This document shows, piece by piece, positions 32,901 through 43,353 of a stretch of 64,000 nt of DNA. The position numbers and the translations under genes were made by a program. The notes below the pieces were generated by a model. The model did no database searches. It was given only the letters and a program-made list of their open reading frames with translations, and was not told the DNA's origin. Source of the DNA: Halicephalobus mephisto (Eukaryota > Nematoda > Chromadorea > Rhabditida > Panagrolaimidae); the NCBI GenBank assembly GCA_009193035.1, contig SWDT01000148.1, positions 1 to 64,000 of the forward strand, read 5' to 3'. Each line of letters begins with the position of its first letter. Within the stretch, counting starts at the first letter, position 1.

Positions 32901-35389
32901 CGACAGTTTTGACAGCTTCAATAAGAAATGGATAGTGTCCAAGAAGTAGTCACTCTCCATTTTTCTTATTGAGTCTGGTTTTTTGGATAGTGACTAAAAA
33001 TTTTTGATTTTAATCAAAAACAGACACTATCCTTGATTTCATTGGAGCTGTTTTCTGGATAGTGACTAGAAAATTTTTGATTTTAGCTAATAGTAAACAC
33101 TATCCACTTCTCTCACTGAAGCTGTTTTTTATGTTTTCAACAACTTTAGCAATGGACAAGGATGGTGTTTCCAATTGGCCATCATCTAAAATATCTTACT
33201 AGACCTGTTTTTTGGATAGTGACTGAAGAGGTTTAATTTTTGTTGAAAATGGACACTATACCTGATTTTATTAGACTTGTTTTTAGAGAATGGTTTTGAT
33301 AGTTCAACTAAAAATGGATACTATCCAAAATCAGTCACTATCCAATTTCCTTATTGGAACTGATTTTGGATAGTGACTAGTTTCTTTTACTGAATCTTTT
33401 TTGCATCATTTAGTGTACTATTTTAATTCTACATATTTGTACACAAAAAATAAAATCTTACGGATAGACAGCCACAGGCACTGGCAAATCTGGCATCCTT
33501 TGTCGTCTAAATAAACTCCGCAATTTTTTTCACAGACTTCTGGAGGGAGACATCCATCGTCAGGAAGTGGTTCTGCCGGGACTCCTTGTACTGTAACGTT
33601 ACCGTCGGTGCCTGACTCCATTCCAGGAGCAGAAGTGGATTCCTCTGATTCTGGAGTTGTTTGAAGATTCTGAAGAGAAAGATCGTTCTCCGACACCCCT
33701 AGGGCATTTTTCTCATAATCGTTGGCCGAATCAGATCCTGGAGGAGTAGTTGGTACTTCTGTCGTCGGTGAAATTTTCAATTCGCTTTCTACAGTAGTCT
33801 TGACGTCATCTGATTTTCCTTCAACAAGGTACCCGCTCTGGTGGTCGAGGTCCGAGATCCCCGGGGGTTCAGGGGATTCAGAAGGAGGGTGTATTGTAGT
33901 TTTTTCACCAACAGTAGAATTCGTGACAGAATTTGAGGATACTGTAGCATCGTAGGCTTCTGGAGGAACAGGTGCTGGAGAGCCTTCAGAAGTCGAAGAA
34001 CCTGATACTGTAGGGCTTTTAGAGTTCAGAAGAACTGGTTCTGTAGAAGCTTCTGAATCCGGAGGAACTGTCGATTTCGTACTTTCTTTCAATTCTTGTT
34101 CGAGTTCACCTTCGCTGATGGTCAGGGGGGTCGCGGATTCGTCTCTCTGAACCTGGTCAGAGAACTCAAAAGGGTTGTTTTCTGCCGCAAATGGTTGGTC
34201 TGCAGAAGTTGGAATTTGGTCCTTGACGGACATACCTCTGAAACTCGAAAAACTAAAAACTAAACAAATAATTTTCATTAAAGATATAAATTTCAACAAA
34301 ACTTAAATGCTTAATATCAGTTACTGTTGATTTTTTCAATGGAGTTAATTTTTGGATAGTGACTAAGAAGTTTTGAATTGAGTCAGAAATAGACACTATC
34401 CGTTTCCTCATTGGAGCTGTTTTTGGATAGTGACTGAAAGAGTGAACTCTAGTCACCATGCAGAGAAGTGGATAGTGACTGGCTGGTTTGAGTCGAAGGT
34501 GGACACTATCCGAATTCCCACTGGAGCTGATTTTAAGTGACTTTGACAGCTCCACTAAAAATAGATAGTGTCCGAAAACCAATCACTATTCACCGATTTT
34601 ACTAGAATTGTCTACTGCATAGTGACTTGGAAGTTCCAAGTTGAACAAAAACAAACACTATCCGATTTCTTATTAGAGCTGCTTTTGGATAGTGATTATT
34701 CAACAAATCTAGTCACTATTCACCGATTTTACTAGAGTTGTCTACTGGATAGTGACTGAAAAACTTTAATTTGAGCTGGAAATAGACTATTTATTTCTTT
34801 CATTAAAATTTTTTGCTATCCAAAAATGAAATAAAAAATTAAGAAAATTCCAATATCTAAGATATCACTCTAGCATTATTCAATATATTTCTTTAATTTT
34901 TTACACAAAAAGATCTTTATTATTTTTTAATTTTTTTACAATTATTCAACAATGATCAAATTTTCAAAAATACAAACAGCATACGGTATAAATTTTTAAG
35001 AATTTTACTATTAAAATTTTTTAAAACTTTTATTATTAAATTTTTTAAACTTTTATTATTAAAATTTTTTTAAACTTTTATTATTAAATTTTTTAAAACT
35101 TTTATTATTAAAATTTTTTAAAACTTTTATTATTAAATTTTTTTAAACTTTTATTATTAAAATTTTTTTAAATTTTGGAATTAAAATTTATTTATTTATT
35201 TTCCACTTACCTTGGTTTTTTTTCCGTGAACTTGATGCATTTGGTCTTGCAGGTAACGTTACAGATTAATCTACAGTATTTTCCTTCAGGACAATCTGCA
35301 TCAACATCACATTCCATTTTTGCAAAAACAACTTTTACAAAAATGATAAAAAAAACAAAAATTGTCCATCGGTTCATCTTCAACTTCAT
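29926..35389 (-). CDS. Secreted multi-domain cysteine-rich protein
   Basis: Function unknown; a secreted extracellular protein by sequence. Seven exons join in phase: 35389-35211, 34237-33462, 32687-32544, 32497-32384, 31759-31565, 31502-30927, 30122-29926, giving 726 residues. Residues 1-23 are a signal peptide (MKLKMNRWTIFVFFIIFVKV). Exon 1 ends with a short Cys module (CDVDADCPEGKYCRLICNVT). Exon 2 is a Ser/Thr/Pro/Glu-rich linker ending in an antistasin-like module (CEKNCGVYLDDKGCQICQC). Exon 3 is an EB/EGF-like module (CVEEGQFCDLGRCECMPGY). Exon 5 has CDRDSQCPPSLHCIQGDCW. Exon 6 is acidic and low in Cys. Exon 7 is a ten-Cys C-terminal domain (CSSNRQCGDRYICCQKRWC). The donors of exons 4 and 5 (GTCCGC, GTTCCG) are weak, so those joins are less sure. 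Modules of this kind occur in matrix proteins and protease inhibitors; I cannot name the orthologue. Confidence 0.75.
30180..30800. repeat. Three-copy intron repeat in the cysteine-rich gene
   Basis: In intron 6, three copies of about 165-175 bp: GAAATAAATTTGTGGTATTT, AGTAACTATAAACATATAAA, TTTCGAAAGGTTTTATTTCA and GATACTTGAATTT. Their order is kept and divergence is moderate. Confidence 0.75.
31740..32395. repeat. Five tandem copies of an exon-boundary segment (about 155 bp)
   Basis: Copies start near 31740, 31894, 32045, 32203 and 32363 (spacing 152-160 bp). Each contains CAGGGTCCTGGAACCTAATT and TTTCATATAAAATTCC. On the coding strand this is the exon 5 acceptor plus the first codons (TTCCAG|GACCCTGCGACAGA), so intron 4 holds four decayed pseudo-exon starts. 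Confidence 0.8.
32700..33410. repeat. GGATAGTGAC hairpin-forming repeat, locus 4
   Basis: Fills intron 2 of the cysteine-rich gene with about nine units of 65-90 bp: GGATAGTGACTAGAAA and AACACTATCC cores with CATTGGAGCTGTTTT linkers. It ends with GTCACTATCCAATTTCC / GATTTTGGATAGTGACTAG. Confidence 0.85.
34321..34790. repeat. GGATAGTGAC hairpin-forming repeat, locus 5 (inverted copy B)
   Basis: Lies in intron 1 of the cysteine-rich gene. The part 34321-34722 is the reverse complement of 26732-27132 with only a few differences. The rest (34723-34790) is a partial further copy starting CACTATTCACCGATTTTACT. Confidence 0.9.
34960..35175. repeat. Short tandem repeat TTTTATTATTAAATTTTTTAAAC
   Basis: About eight copies of a 25-29 bp AT-only unit, close to the exon 1 donor of the cysteine-rich gene. 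Confidence 0.8.
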
Positions 35390-35399
35390 TTTCGCTGAA

Positions 35400-35690
35400 A
35401 ATTAAAATTTTCGAAAAATTCAGAAGTCAACTCGTCGAAGGTATTTGACCCAAAAAAGACCGAAAATGAGGATGCCGCAATTTTGAGGAATCCAGGTTTC
35501 TAATTTTTTAAAAAAGAAAAATGGAATTTTTTGAGATGTGTCTTCTTCAGTTTGTTGCATTTTTGAGAGCCCAAACAAGGGACACAGGTTTGGAAGCGAG
35601 TTTTCCTTCAGGAGACACTTGAAAAAGAATCCAACCACAAAAACTGTCTGATGTTTGTAGAAAAAAATAATTACGTTTTGACGTTTTGTG
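35400..35690. other. Upstream region of the cysteine-rich gene
   Basis: Probable promoter and 5' UTR of the minus-strand gene starting at 35389. A TTTTCAG just before the start codon (about 35392-35398) could be an SL1 trans-splice acceptor. No specific sites recognised. Confidence 0.35.
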
Positions 35691-36370
35691 ATCGAACGCC
35701 AAACAATCGAAGAAACAAAGACAATTAGTGAAGTATAATAGTAACTAATTTTTGGCATTAAAGAACATAACGCCAAAGTGATCAACAAAGCGGAACGTTT
35801 TTTAAAGTATCTGGCGATTTGATCATAATGCCAAAAATTTTAGGAAAAGGGAACAGAACGCCAAAGTTCCTTGGCATTATGGAATACGTTCCCAAAAGTG
35901 AACAGAACACCAAAAATTCTTAATAAAAAAGAACAGAACGCTAAAAATTCTTGGCATTAAAGAACAAAACGCCAAAGTGATCAACAAAGCGGAACGTTTT
36001 TTAAAGTATCTGACGATTTGATCATAATGCCAAAAATTTTAGAAAAAGTGAACAGAACGCCAAAGTTCCTTGGCATTATGGAATACGTTCCCAAAAATTT
36101 TTATCAAAGAGAACAGAACGCCAGAAATTCTTGGCATTAAAGAACACATTACCAAAGATGTTGACGTTGAAGAACAAAACGCCAAATTAATTTATCATTG
36201 GGCAACATGGCTAAAAATTTCGATATTAAACAACACAATACCAAAAAAGTTTGGCATTGAGTAATGCATCTCCAAAAAGTTCAATTTTAAACAATTTATT
36301 ACTAGGTAACTTGGCATTATGAATCACAACGTCAAAGTTGTTTACATCAAACCACATTCCAGATTCCGAT
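35690..36370. repeat. AACGCCAAA family, locus 2
   Basis: Units with GAACAGAACGCCAAAGTTCC, TTGGCATTATGGAATACG and GATCATAATGCCAAAAATTT. A segment of about 130 bp from 35761 recurs almost unchanged at 35960 (199 bp later). The core is shared with the 33-bp minisatellite at 9.4 kb. Confidence 0.85.
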
Positions 36371-37204
36371 GTACAAAAACAGATCGCCAATTCCACTCCA
36401 AATATAAAAACTCAATATTTCCGTAAACTCAAACTTTTCAAACTACCTCCAGAAGACGATTAAGATGGATTCGTCGGATTCAAGTGGCTGTCTGAAACTT
36501 CTCCAAATCTCTCAAGTTCCAAATCGCAAACCGAGTGCTTTTTAATTCAAAGATGACTCAAAGAATTTTTTGTTTTTAATTGGTGCAATTTTTCTGAAAA
36601 AATTTCATTTTTTATAAAAAATCAAAAATCACAAAATTATTTATTTTTTAACATATTTAAAAAACAAAAAAACCGTGTAATTTGGATATTTTGCACGGAA
36701 TGAGAGCATTTTACGTAACTGAAAAAATTTTACAAAAATTTCTCCTTCTATTTGGTTCCTTGTGGCATTTGATCCCCGATTTCGTAATACTTGTTTAACT
36801 TTTTTTTCTTCATTTTCGGACCAGTCTTTCGATAATTAGTTTAAATTCAAAACCAAAAAACTAAAGATTGATCTAAAAAATTTCAAAACAAAAAAGGATT
36901 AAATATCCTAATCAATCAGTTGCCTTATAGTTCATTTTTCATCTTTTTAGATCGGTCTCTTTGATCCGTGAAATGGCAACCAAATAACTAAAGATTGATC
37001 TAGAAATCGAAAATTTCGAAATCGCACAAATCCTAGGAAGATCAAATATCGCAAGGGAGCAAAATTCCAGGGGATAAGATGTTTCAAAAGGAGCAATTAT
37101 CGCACGACAATTGAAAGATATGTTTCATTGCAAAAATTTTAAAAATTGAGCAAAATTGTAAAGAAAAATTACTTTTAAATAAAGCTCTAATCCTAAAAAG
37201 AAAA
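36371..37204. other. Intergenic DNA 3' of the ZIP gene
   Basis: Mixed to AT-rich. Two related segments at about 36820-36910 and 36950-37050 share AAACTAAAGATTGATCTA. No gene recognised. Confidence 0.35.
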
Positions 37205-38434
37205 CTATTGCCCGATAAGTTCTGTAACCTTATCGCCATGAACGGCCATAAAGTACATAAGAACAAGTCCACAAAATACACCAATTATTTGAAGAAAGAA
37301 TATTTCAAGTCCACTGTAGAGAGATACTTGAAGTCTTTTTTCCATTGCTTGTTTCATATCCGGGATCATGCAGGAAATAGAAATGTAGAGGAACATACCA
37401 GCGGCAAGAGCGAAAATAATGGGCTCAATATTTTCGTTGAGATTTCCGAAAATTACTCCAACGACAAATCCAATGTAACAAGAAACGGCACTTAGGAGAT
37501 TGTAAACGAGGGCTTGTTTGACACTCATTCCAGCACTGATAAGAATGGCAATGTCTCCAAGTTCGTGAGGAAACTCCTCGAAAATAACAGCCAAACTAAT
37601 CGACAATCCTCCCATGACGGATTCAGTGAAGCTTGCTCCAATACTGACACCATCAATGAAGTTATGAAGCCCATCTCCAAAGATGATCATCCAGGCAACT
37701 GTAGCAATTACAGAATCGCCTTCTTTGAAGTGAACATCGTGATCATGAGTACAGAGAGAATGGGCTTGTTGTTGGAGGGAGGCTTCGGCAGTCTCAGTGG
37801 ACACTTTCTGAAGTTCGATCAGTCGACCTTCCAGGGACTCCTCTTCGGTCCTGTTCGTTAACGCTCCGCCGTTATTTAATGGATGTCTTTCAAAGGTCCG
37901 TCTGTTCGTTTTCTTTTTCTAAAAAAACCGATTTTTCGAAATAGAAATAATTTTAAAAAACTCACATTTTTAATGTAAAAAATAATCTTCAAAACTTTGT
38001 CCACAACGAAAAAGGCGTAAATTCCTTGTAGAATAAAAACAGCGGAAAAGATATATTTGTGTTCTTGATCCGTATCTACAAGACCAAAGGCTTGTGGAAT
38101 CAGATGAAACACCGCCGTTCCCGAAAGACTGCCTACGCCTAAGGCAACGAAAAAAGTAATAAACCTATTGTAAGTCGCTGTGCTCATGATCCGCATCAAT
38201 CCAACGCCCACAATGGCACATAACGTAATAATCGTGATGATCGTCAACCCGAGACACCATACTAGGATTGAATTAATTCAAAAAACTTAAAAAACAACAC
38301 TTACCCACAAAAGCCGTTGGTTTCTCATGGATCTTTTGGGAAACACCAGTCAACCCCCCGGACAAGTTCCTGGAAGAACAAAGTTCCTGGATTTCGTCAT
38401 TGTTTAACAAGGATATCAGACTAGAATTCAACAT
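37205..38434 (-). CDS. ZIP (SLC39) divalent-metal transporter, ZIP8/ZIP14-like
   Basis: Imports Zn, and by family analogy possibly Fe, Mn or Cd, into the cytosol across the plasma or endomembrane. Exons 38434-38305, 38261-37966 and 37918-37205 join in phase (GTAAGT/CCTAG; GTGAGT/TTTTAG), giving 379 residues and about eight membrane helices. Helix 1 has the usual entry EKPTAFVVWCLGLTII; helix 2 has GSLSGTAVFHLIPQAFG. The His-rich loop reads HSLCTHDHDVH. Helix 4 carries the metal site GDGLHNFIDGVSIG and helix 5 EEFPHELGD. The E in EEFPHE, where most LIV-1 members have H, is the mark of ZIP8/ZIP14. The start chosen is the ATG 20 nt after a strong TTTTTTAG acceptor, consistent with SL1 trans-splicing. 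The ectodomain is then very short and lacks a signal peptide, so an upstream exon cannot be excluded. Confidence 0.88.
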
Positions 38435-38790
38435 CCTGTTCCAAATCTCCAAGCCTAAAAAACACCTTTAAAATACAATAATTATCACGAATAATAACAA
38501 TTATAACAAAATTAACGAATAGGATTTTAAAAAAAATCAAAAAATCTGTAATAGTTCGAAACAGAAGCGAAAAGAAAGATGAAAAAAACGGAGCTGTTGT
38601 CGCTGCCCCGGCAAACTGAGTAGCGCGAGCGAGAGAGTGGGACAGCCTCGTCCAAACGGGCCGGAAGACAAGAGCGAGAGAGCAGCTTTGTCTCAGGGAC
38701 GGTTCTAGAGAAAACATGTTTTGCCGTCAGAAACGTGCAAAGGTGAAAAACCTTCGTGGATTTCTTTACACTGGCATTTTTCTACAATAA
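38435..38790 (-). promoter_or_regulatory. 5' region of the ZIP gene
   Basis: A GC-rich block at 38580-38715 contains two GAGCGAGAGAG words (CT-rich on the gene strand), a composition common near nematode transcription starts. The trans-splice-like acceptor TTTTTTAG ends at about 38455. Confidence 0.45.
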
Positions 38791-41060
38791 AGAGATTTTT
38801 TAAGTTCCTGGTAAAGTAATAAATATGTTTTGCTATAAAAAATATAAAACAAGGATATATGAAATCCTTAGGTTAAGTCAAAAACGTGCAAAAATGAAAA
38901 ATTTTGTGAATTTGTTTAAATTAATATTTTTCTTCGGTAAAAAGGTTTGTCATAGTCTTAATTAGGTAATAAATATGTTTTGCTATAAAAAAGATAAAAC
39001 GAGGATATATGAAATCCCCAGGCTAAGTCAAAAACGTGCGAAAATGAAAAATTTCATGAATTTGTTTAAATTAATATTTTTCTTCAATAAAGGGTTTTTC
39101 AGATTCTTAATTTTCATTTTTTTATAAAAACATATTTATTGTTTTATTAACAAGGATATATGAAATCTCCAGGCTAAAGCAAAACTAAAAAAATTCACAA
39201 ATTTCTTCATTGGTGTTTTTCGATAAAAAATTTCTCAGATTCTTGGTGAAAAAAATTTGTTTTTCTTTAAAAAGACAAAAATTAAGAAAGATATTCGAAA
39301 TCCCAAATTTCCAACAAAAACATGAAAAAGTTTAAAAATCGTGAATTTTTTCACGCCATTTTTTCTCGACAAAAGAATATTTCAAATTACGGATATGGAA
39401 ATAGGCTTATTTCCTTTAAAAAAAATCAATGAGGATATCTGAAATCCTTAATTCAAAAATTTAAAGATTTTTATAAATTTCGTCATTGGAATTTTTTCGA
39501 TAAAAATATTTTAAATTAAATATAAAAATTGAATTTTTTTTCTTCAAAAAAAATCAATGAGGATATCTGAAATCCCGAAATTAAAAATTTAAAGATTTTT
39601 ATAAATTTCATCTTTAAAATTTTTTTGATAAAAATATTTTAAATTAAATATAAAAATTGAATTTTTTTCTTTAAAAAAATCAATGAGGATATCTGAAATC
39701 CCGAAATTAAAAATTTAAATATTTTTATAAATTTCATCTTTAAAATTTTTTCGATAAAAATATTTTAAATTAAATATAAAAATTGAATTTTTTTCTTCAA
39801 AAAAAATCAATGAGGATATCTGAAATCCCAAAATTCCATCAGAATTCCAAAAAAAAATTCATAAATTTTTTCTAAATTTTTTTAAATAAAAAAAATAAAT
39901 AATTTTTTTAAAATCACTAAATCCTAATTTTAAAAATCCGTAAATTTTGAATTTTTTCGGTAAATGAGTATTTTAAAATTTCTAAATCTAAATAAGTTTG
40001 GTTTTTCTCTAAAAACAAAAATTAACGAAAATAAAAAACTTACATGTCTCAATATCAAAAACGTGCAAAAACAAAAAAATTCGCGAATTTCTTCATTGGC
40101 ATGTTCTTCCGAAAAAAATTTTCAGATTCCTATTTAAATTTTTTTTTACAAAATCAAAGATATATGAAATTTTCAAATTCTATCAAAAAAATTAAATTTT
40201 AAAAATTAGTTAAAAATGTAAGATATTTTTATTTTAAAAATATCAATATAAAAATTCACTATTTTTGATAAAAAATTAATTAAAAATCAAAGATATATGA
40301 AATTTTCAAATTTTATCAAAAAAATTAAATTAGTGGATTTTTATATTGATATTTTTAAATTAAAATATCTTACATTTTTAACTATTTTTGATAAAAAAAT
40401 TAATTAAAAATCAAAGATATATGAAATACTATCAAAAATGTAAAATTTTAAAAAATTAGAAAAAATTAGTGGATTTTTATATTGATATTTTTAAATTAAA
40501 ATATCTTACATTTTTAACTATTTTTGATAAAAAATTAAATTAAAAATCAAAGATATATGAAATTCTATAAAAAAAAATAAAATTTTTAAAAATCAGAAAA
40601 TTTTGTAAATTTTTCAGAAAAATTCCTTTGACAAAAATATTTAAATTATAAAAAGATAAATTTTTTAAAATCACTAAAATCAATAAAGATATATGAAATC
40701 CCAAAATTAGCAGAAACTTAAAAATTCTTAAATTTGCTTACAGTATTATTTTTCTCCGGTAGAAGGTCATTTCAGATTCTCATTAAAAAATAACATTGTT
40801 TTTATAAAAAATAAAGATTAATGAGGATATCTGAAATCCCCAAGCTAGGTCAAAAAAGTGAAAAAATTCGTAAATTTTTCATTGACATTTTTCAGGAAAA
40901 TTTTTATTTTAAAAAAAATTATTTTTTTATAAAAAATAAAGATTAATGAGGATATCTGAAATCCCCCAATTTCTGTCAAAAATTTCGTGGATTTCTTCAT
41001 TGAAATTTTTCTTTGACATTTCGGCCTATGGATTTAAGGATACTCATTTTTTCGAAAAAA
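38791..41060. repeat. Tandem array, about 125-150-bp unit with GATATCTGAAATCC core
   Basis: About 15 units. Each has AAGGATATATGAAATCC or GAGGATATCTGAAATCCC, a CAAAAACGTGCAAAAATGAA word, TGAATTTGTTTAAATT / TCATTGGCATTTTTC, and a TTATTTTTTT filler. Units near the ZIP promoter keep the full pattern; the middle units (39420-39840, 40150-40620) are simplified to A/T-rich 125- and 135-bp forms; the last two (about 40810-41000) regain the pattern. Confidence 0.85.
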
Positions 41061-41533
41061 TCAATGAAGATATTAAAGTCACAAACTAGTGGCAATTGCT
41101 CGAGTCCTCGCCCTGAGGGGGTGATCGAATTCGAGCCGGTGTGGGTTTGACCGTGTCAAAAAGTAGGGAAATACTAGGGAGTGGTTTTTGGTTTCTTTGG
41201 GTTTAATAATGTCGAAATCGATCATTCCGTTTTTCGACGAATAATTTCGAAAAATTATTGGACGAAAAAAATGTTTTTCAATCTTGAAAGCAACAGTCAA
41301 AACCGATCTCGGCCTGTGGCAAACATATCTTGATCTCGATAGTCGGTCCGTTGACGTCTAGCAGGATCCGGCTAAACAAACGATCAATCACGGACAACAA
41401 ATACAAAACGGTTGGTGGTTCTTGAAGGATTACAGACACGAAATCAAATCAGCCGTCAATTCCTGTAGATCTGGTTTACTTCATCCCTCGTTATGTTCTC
41501 CACTTTTAGAAATTCTCGAAAAAGTTCAGCAGA
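41061..41533. other. Unique mixed-composition DNA
   Basis: GC-balanced sequence without a supported gene. The minus frame 41300-41079 has no recognisable domain. It may be regulatory for the flanking divergent ZIP and hydrolase genes. Confidence 0.3.
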
Positions 41534-41636
41534 TACCGTATTTGTTCTAACAGAGGCACACCTCTAATAGTGGCGTACCCTAACACATTAATCGAAAAAT
41601 AGTGGCGCATGTGCCTCTATTAGAGCAAATACGGTA
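41534..41636. mobile_element. Palindromic MITE with CCGTATTTG ends and TA target duplication
   Basis: About 103 bp. Left end TACCGTATTTGTTCTAACAG, right end the near-exact reverse complement, ending TAGAGCAAATACGGTA. The inner arms are AGAGGCACACCTCT and ATGTGCCTCTATTAGAG, with direct ATAGTGGCG words in the loop. Flanking TA on both sides fits a Tc1/mariner-type target site. No coding capacity. Palindromes with these ends are, from memory, common in Caenorhabditis genomes. Confidence 0.8.
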
Positions 41637-42300
41637 AGTCGAAATAGGTATCCTTAACGGTTATGAATCTGACCTAGTTACTACTCTATCCAGTTAGAAC
41701 TTTTTCCGAAAGACTTTAACAACCTTTTTGGTCGTTTTAACTCCTACAGACCTAATTTACTTTTCCGTTATTTCATTCAACTCGAGATCTTCCTTCAACA
41801 ACGTCAACAACTATCTTAAATTAGTCATCCTCAACTCCCACAGATCTAATTACATCCTCATTGTCTTACCTAACTCCAGATCTTTTGAGGATTTCAACAA
41901 CTACCTTAAATTAGTCATCCTCAACTCCTACAGATCTAATTTACCAAGTTCTTTATTACTTTATCCAGCCCTAGATCTTCTTGAGGGATTTCGACAACTA
42001 TTTCAGAATGGTTGTTTCTACCTTCTACAAATATAATTTAGTCACTCCCTCGTTATCCCGTCTGTCCTTAAAGGACTTTAACAACTATCTAGATTAATCA
42101 TCGCGAACTCCTACGGATCTAATTTACTTAAGTCTTCGTTACCTCGTCGATCTCTAGATTTTGCTTGAAGAACTCCAAAAACTATCTTGGATTAATAGTC
42201 CTTAGTTCCTACAAATTTAGTTTGTCTAATTCATTACTTAGTCCAACCTTTGACTTTTCATCCTTAAATTACATTTTCTGCAATAGCTACTACATTAAAA
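41637..42300. repeat. Tandem repeat, about 86-100-bp unit
   Basis: Six degenerate units with AACTCCTACAGATCTAATTT and TTCAACAACTATCTTAAATT. Anchors at about 41741, 41835, 41935, 42021, 42108 and 42206. Unlike the other arrays it is C/T-rich and low in homopolymers. Confidence 0.8.
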
Positions 42301-43353
42301 CTTTAAAAACATTCTCTCCTAAGTCTACTTAATCTCATTATCCATGTCTGTGAAAGTACTAGTTATCTACAATGAAGCACTTGATCTGCATATGACTGAC
42401 ATGATCAAAACAGGTCATTGTTAGGGTTGGTTTTGTTTTTACTCGTTGTGAATATTCATTTGCGGATTACTGACCTTACAGAAGAAAGAGAGACGTTGTA
42501 TTTTTGTTTTGAGAGCGATTAGTACCTTTTCCCTAGTCTTGTTGGCGTGTTATTGTTGTCTAAACCGAGTAAAAGCCACTAAGGTCCAGACGAAAGAGGC
42601 CGCCGAGTACGTCTAGATTCAAGATATAAATCTATCAAGTATGTTTTCTTTTGTAAAAAATCTGGATGATATTTAAGAATGTTCTGAAATATAAAATTGG
42701 TTGAATTTGCTAAGACCAAAAAGTCCAAAATGGCAGTAAACAATAAGAAGATAAAGTAGGTGAAATGACTGAACTTTGAGCTATGCCTTTCTTCACCTAT
42801 TATCCATCTTGTAATTTCGATACTTTTTACGTTTTTCCGCTTCAGAATCCAGAATCAAAAGTTGTTAAAAAAGACAATATCCTGTAAATTCTACTTCCTT
42901 CTAGGTTCAACACGACATTTATATCGGAATTTTCTGAAATAATTATTAAATTCGAAAATAAGGTAACTTAGGCCACAAGAAAAAAACCAAACATTTCTAA
43001 CACTTGAAAAAGTAAAATATCCTACCAAAATGACGTCAAAATCCAGGAACTACGAATCTAAAAAGTACAGACTACATTTTATAAAAAACATCCAACCTGA
43101 TATCCTACAATCGGTCCAAGAAATTTCAAAAATGACTAAATATTAATTTTGAATTTTTTCACTTATGTCCATATAAGACTTTCGTGTCGAGACACACGGG
43201 CCACCAGCAGATGCCTAGCCGTGCTTTCATTCTGTGATCGAGGTAATCGATGTAGTTTTTTGTTCTTTGCCCCCTTTTTATCATTTTCAGACCCGTCATG
43301 ACGCAGTCCCACTTGGAAAAATATTCGTCTTTTTCTTTTTTGTTTTCTTATTA
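42301..43353 (+). promoter_or_regulatory. Upstream region of the hydrolase gene
   Basis: Contains GA-rich words (GAAGAAAGAGAGACG at about 42482) typical of nematode start regions. A possible 5' UTR intron runs from GATCGAG|GTAATC (about 43240) to TCATTTTCAG (about 43290). Confidence 0.35.

Noticed and set aside
38421..38717. 98-codon minus frame upstream of the ZIP gene
   Set aside because: Covers the CT-rich start region and runs out of frame into the first coding exon; a promoter or leader is the simpler reading.
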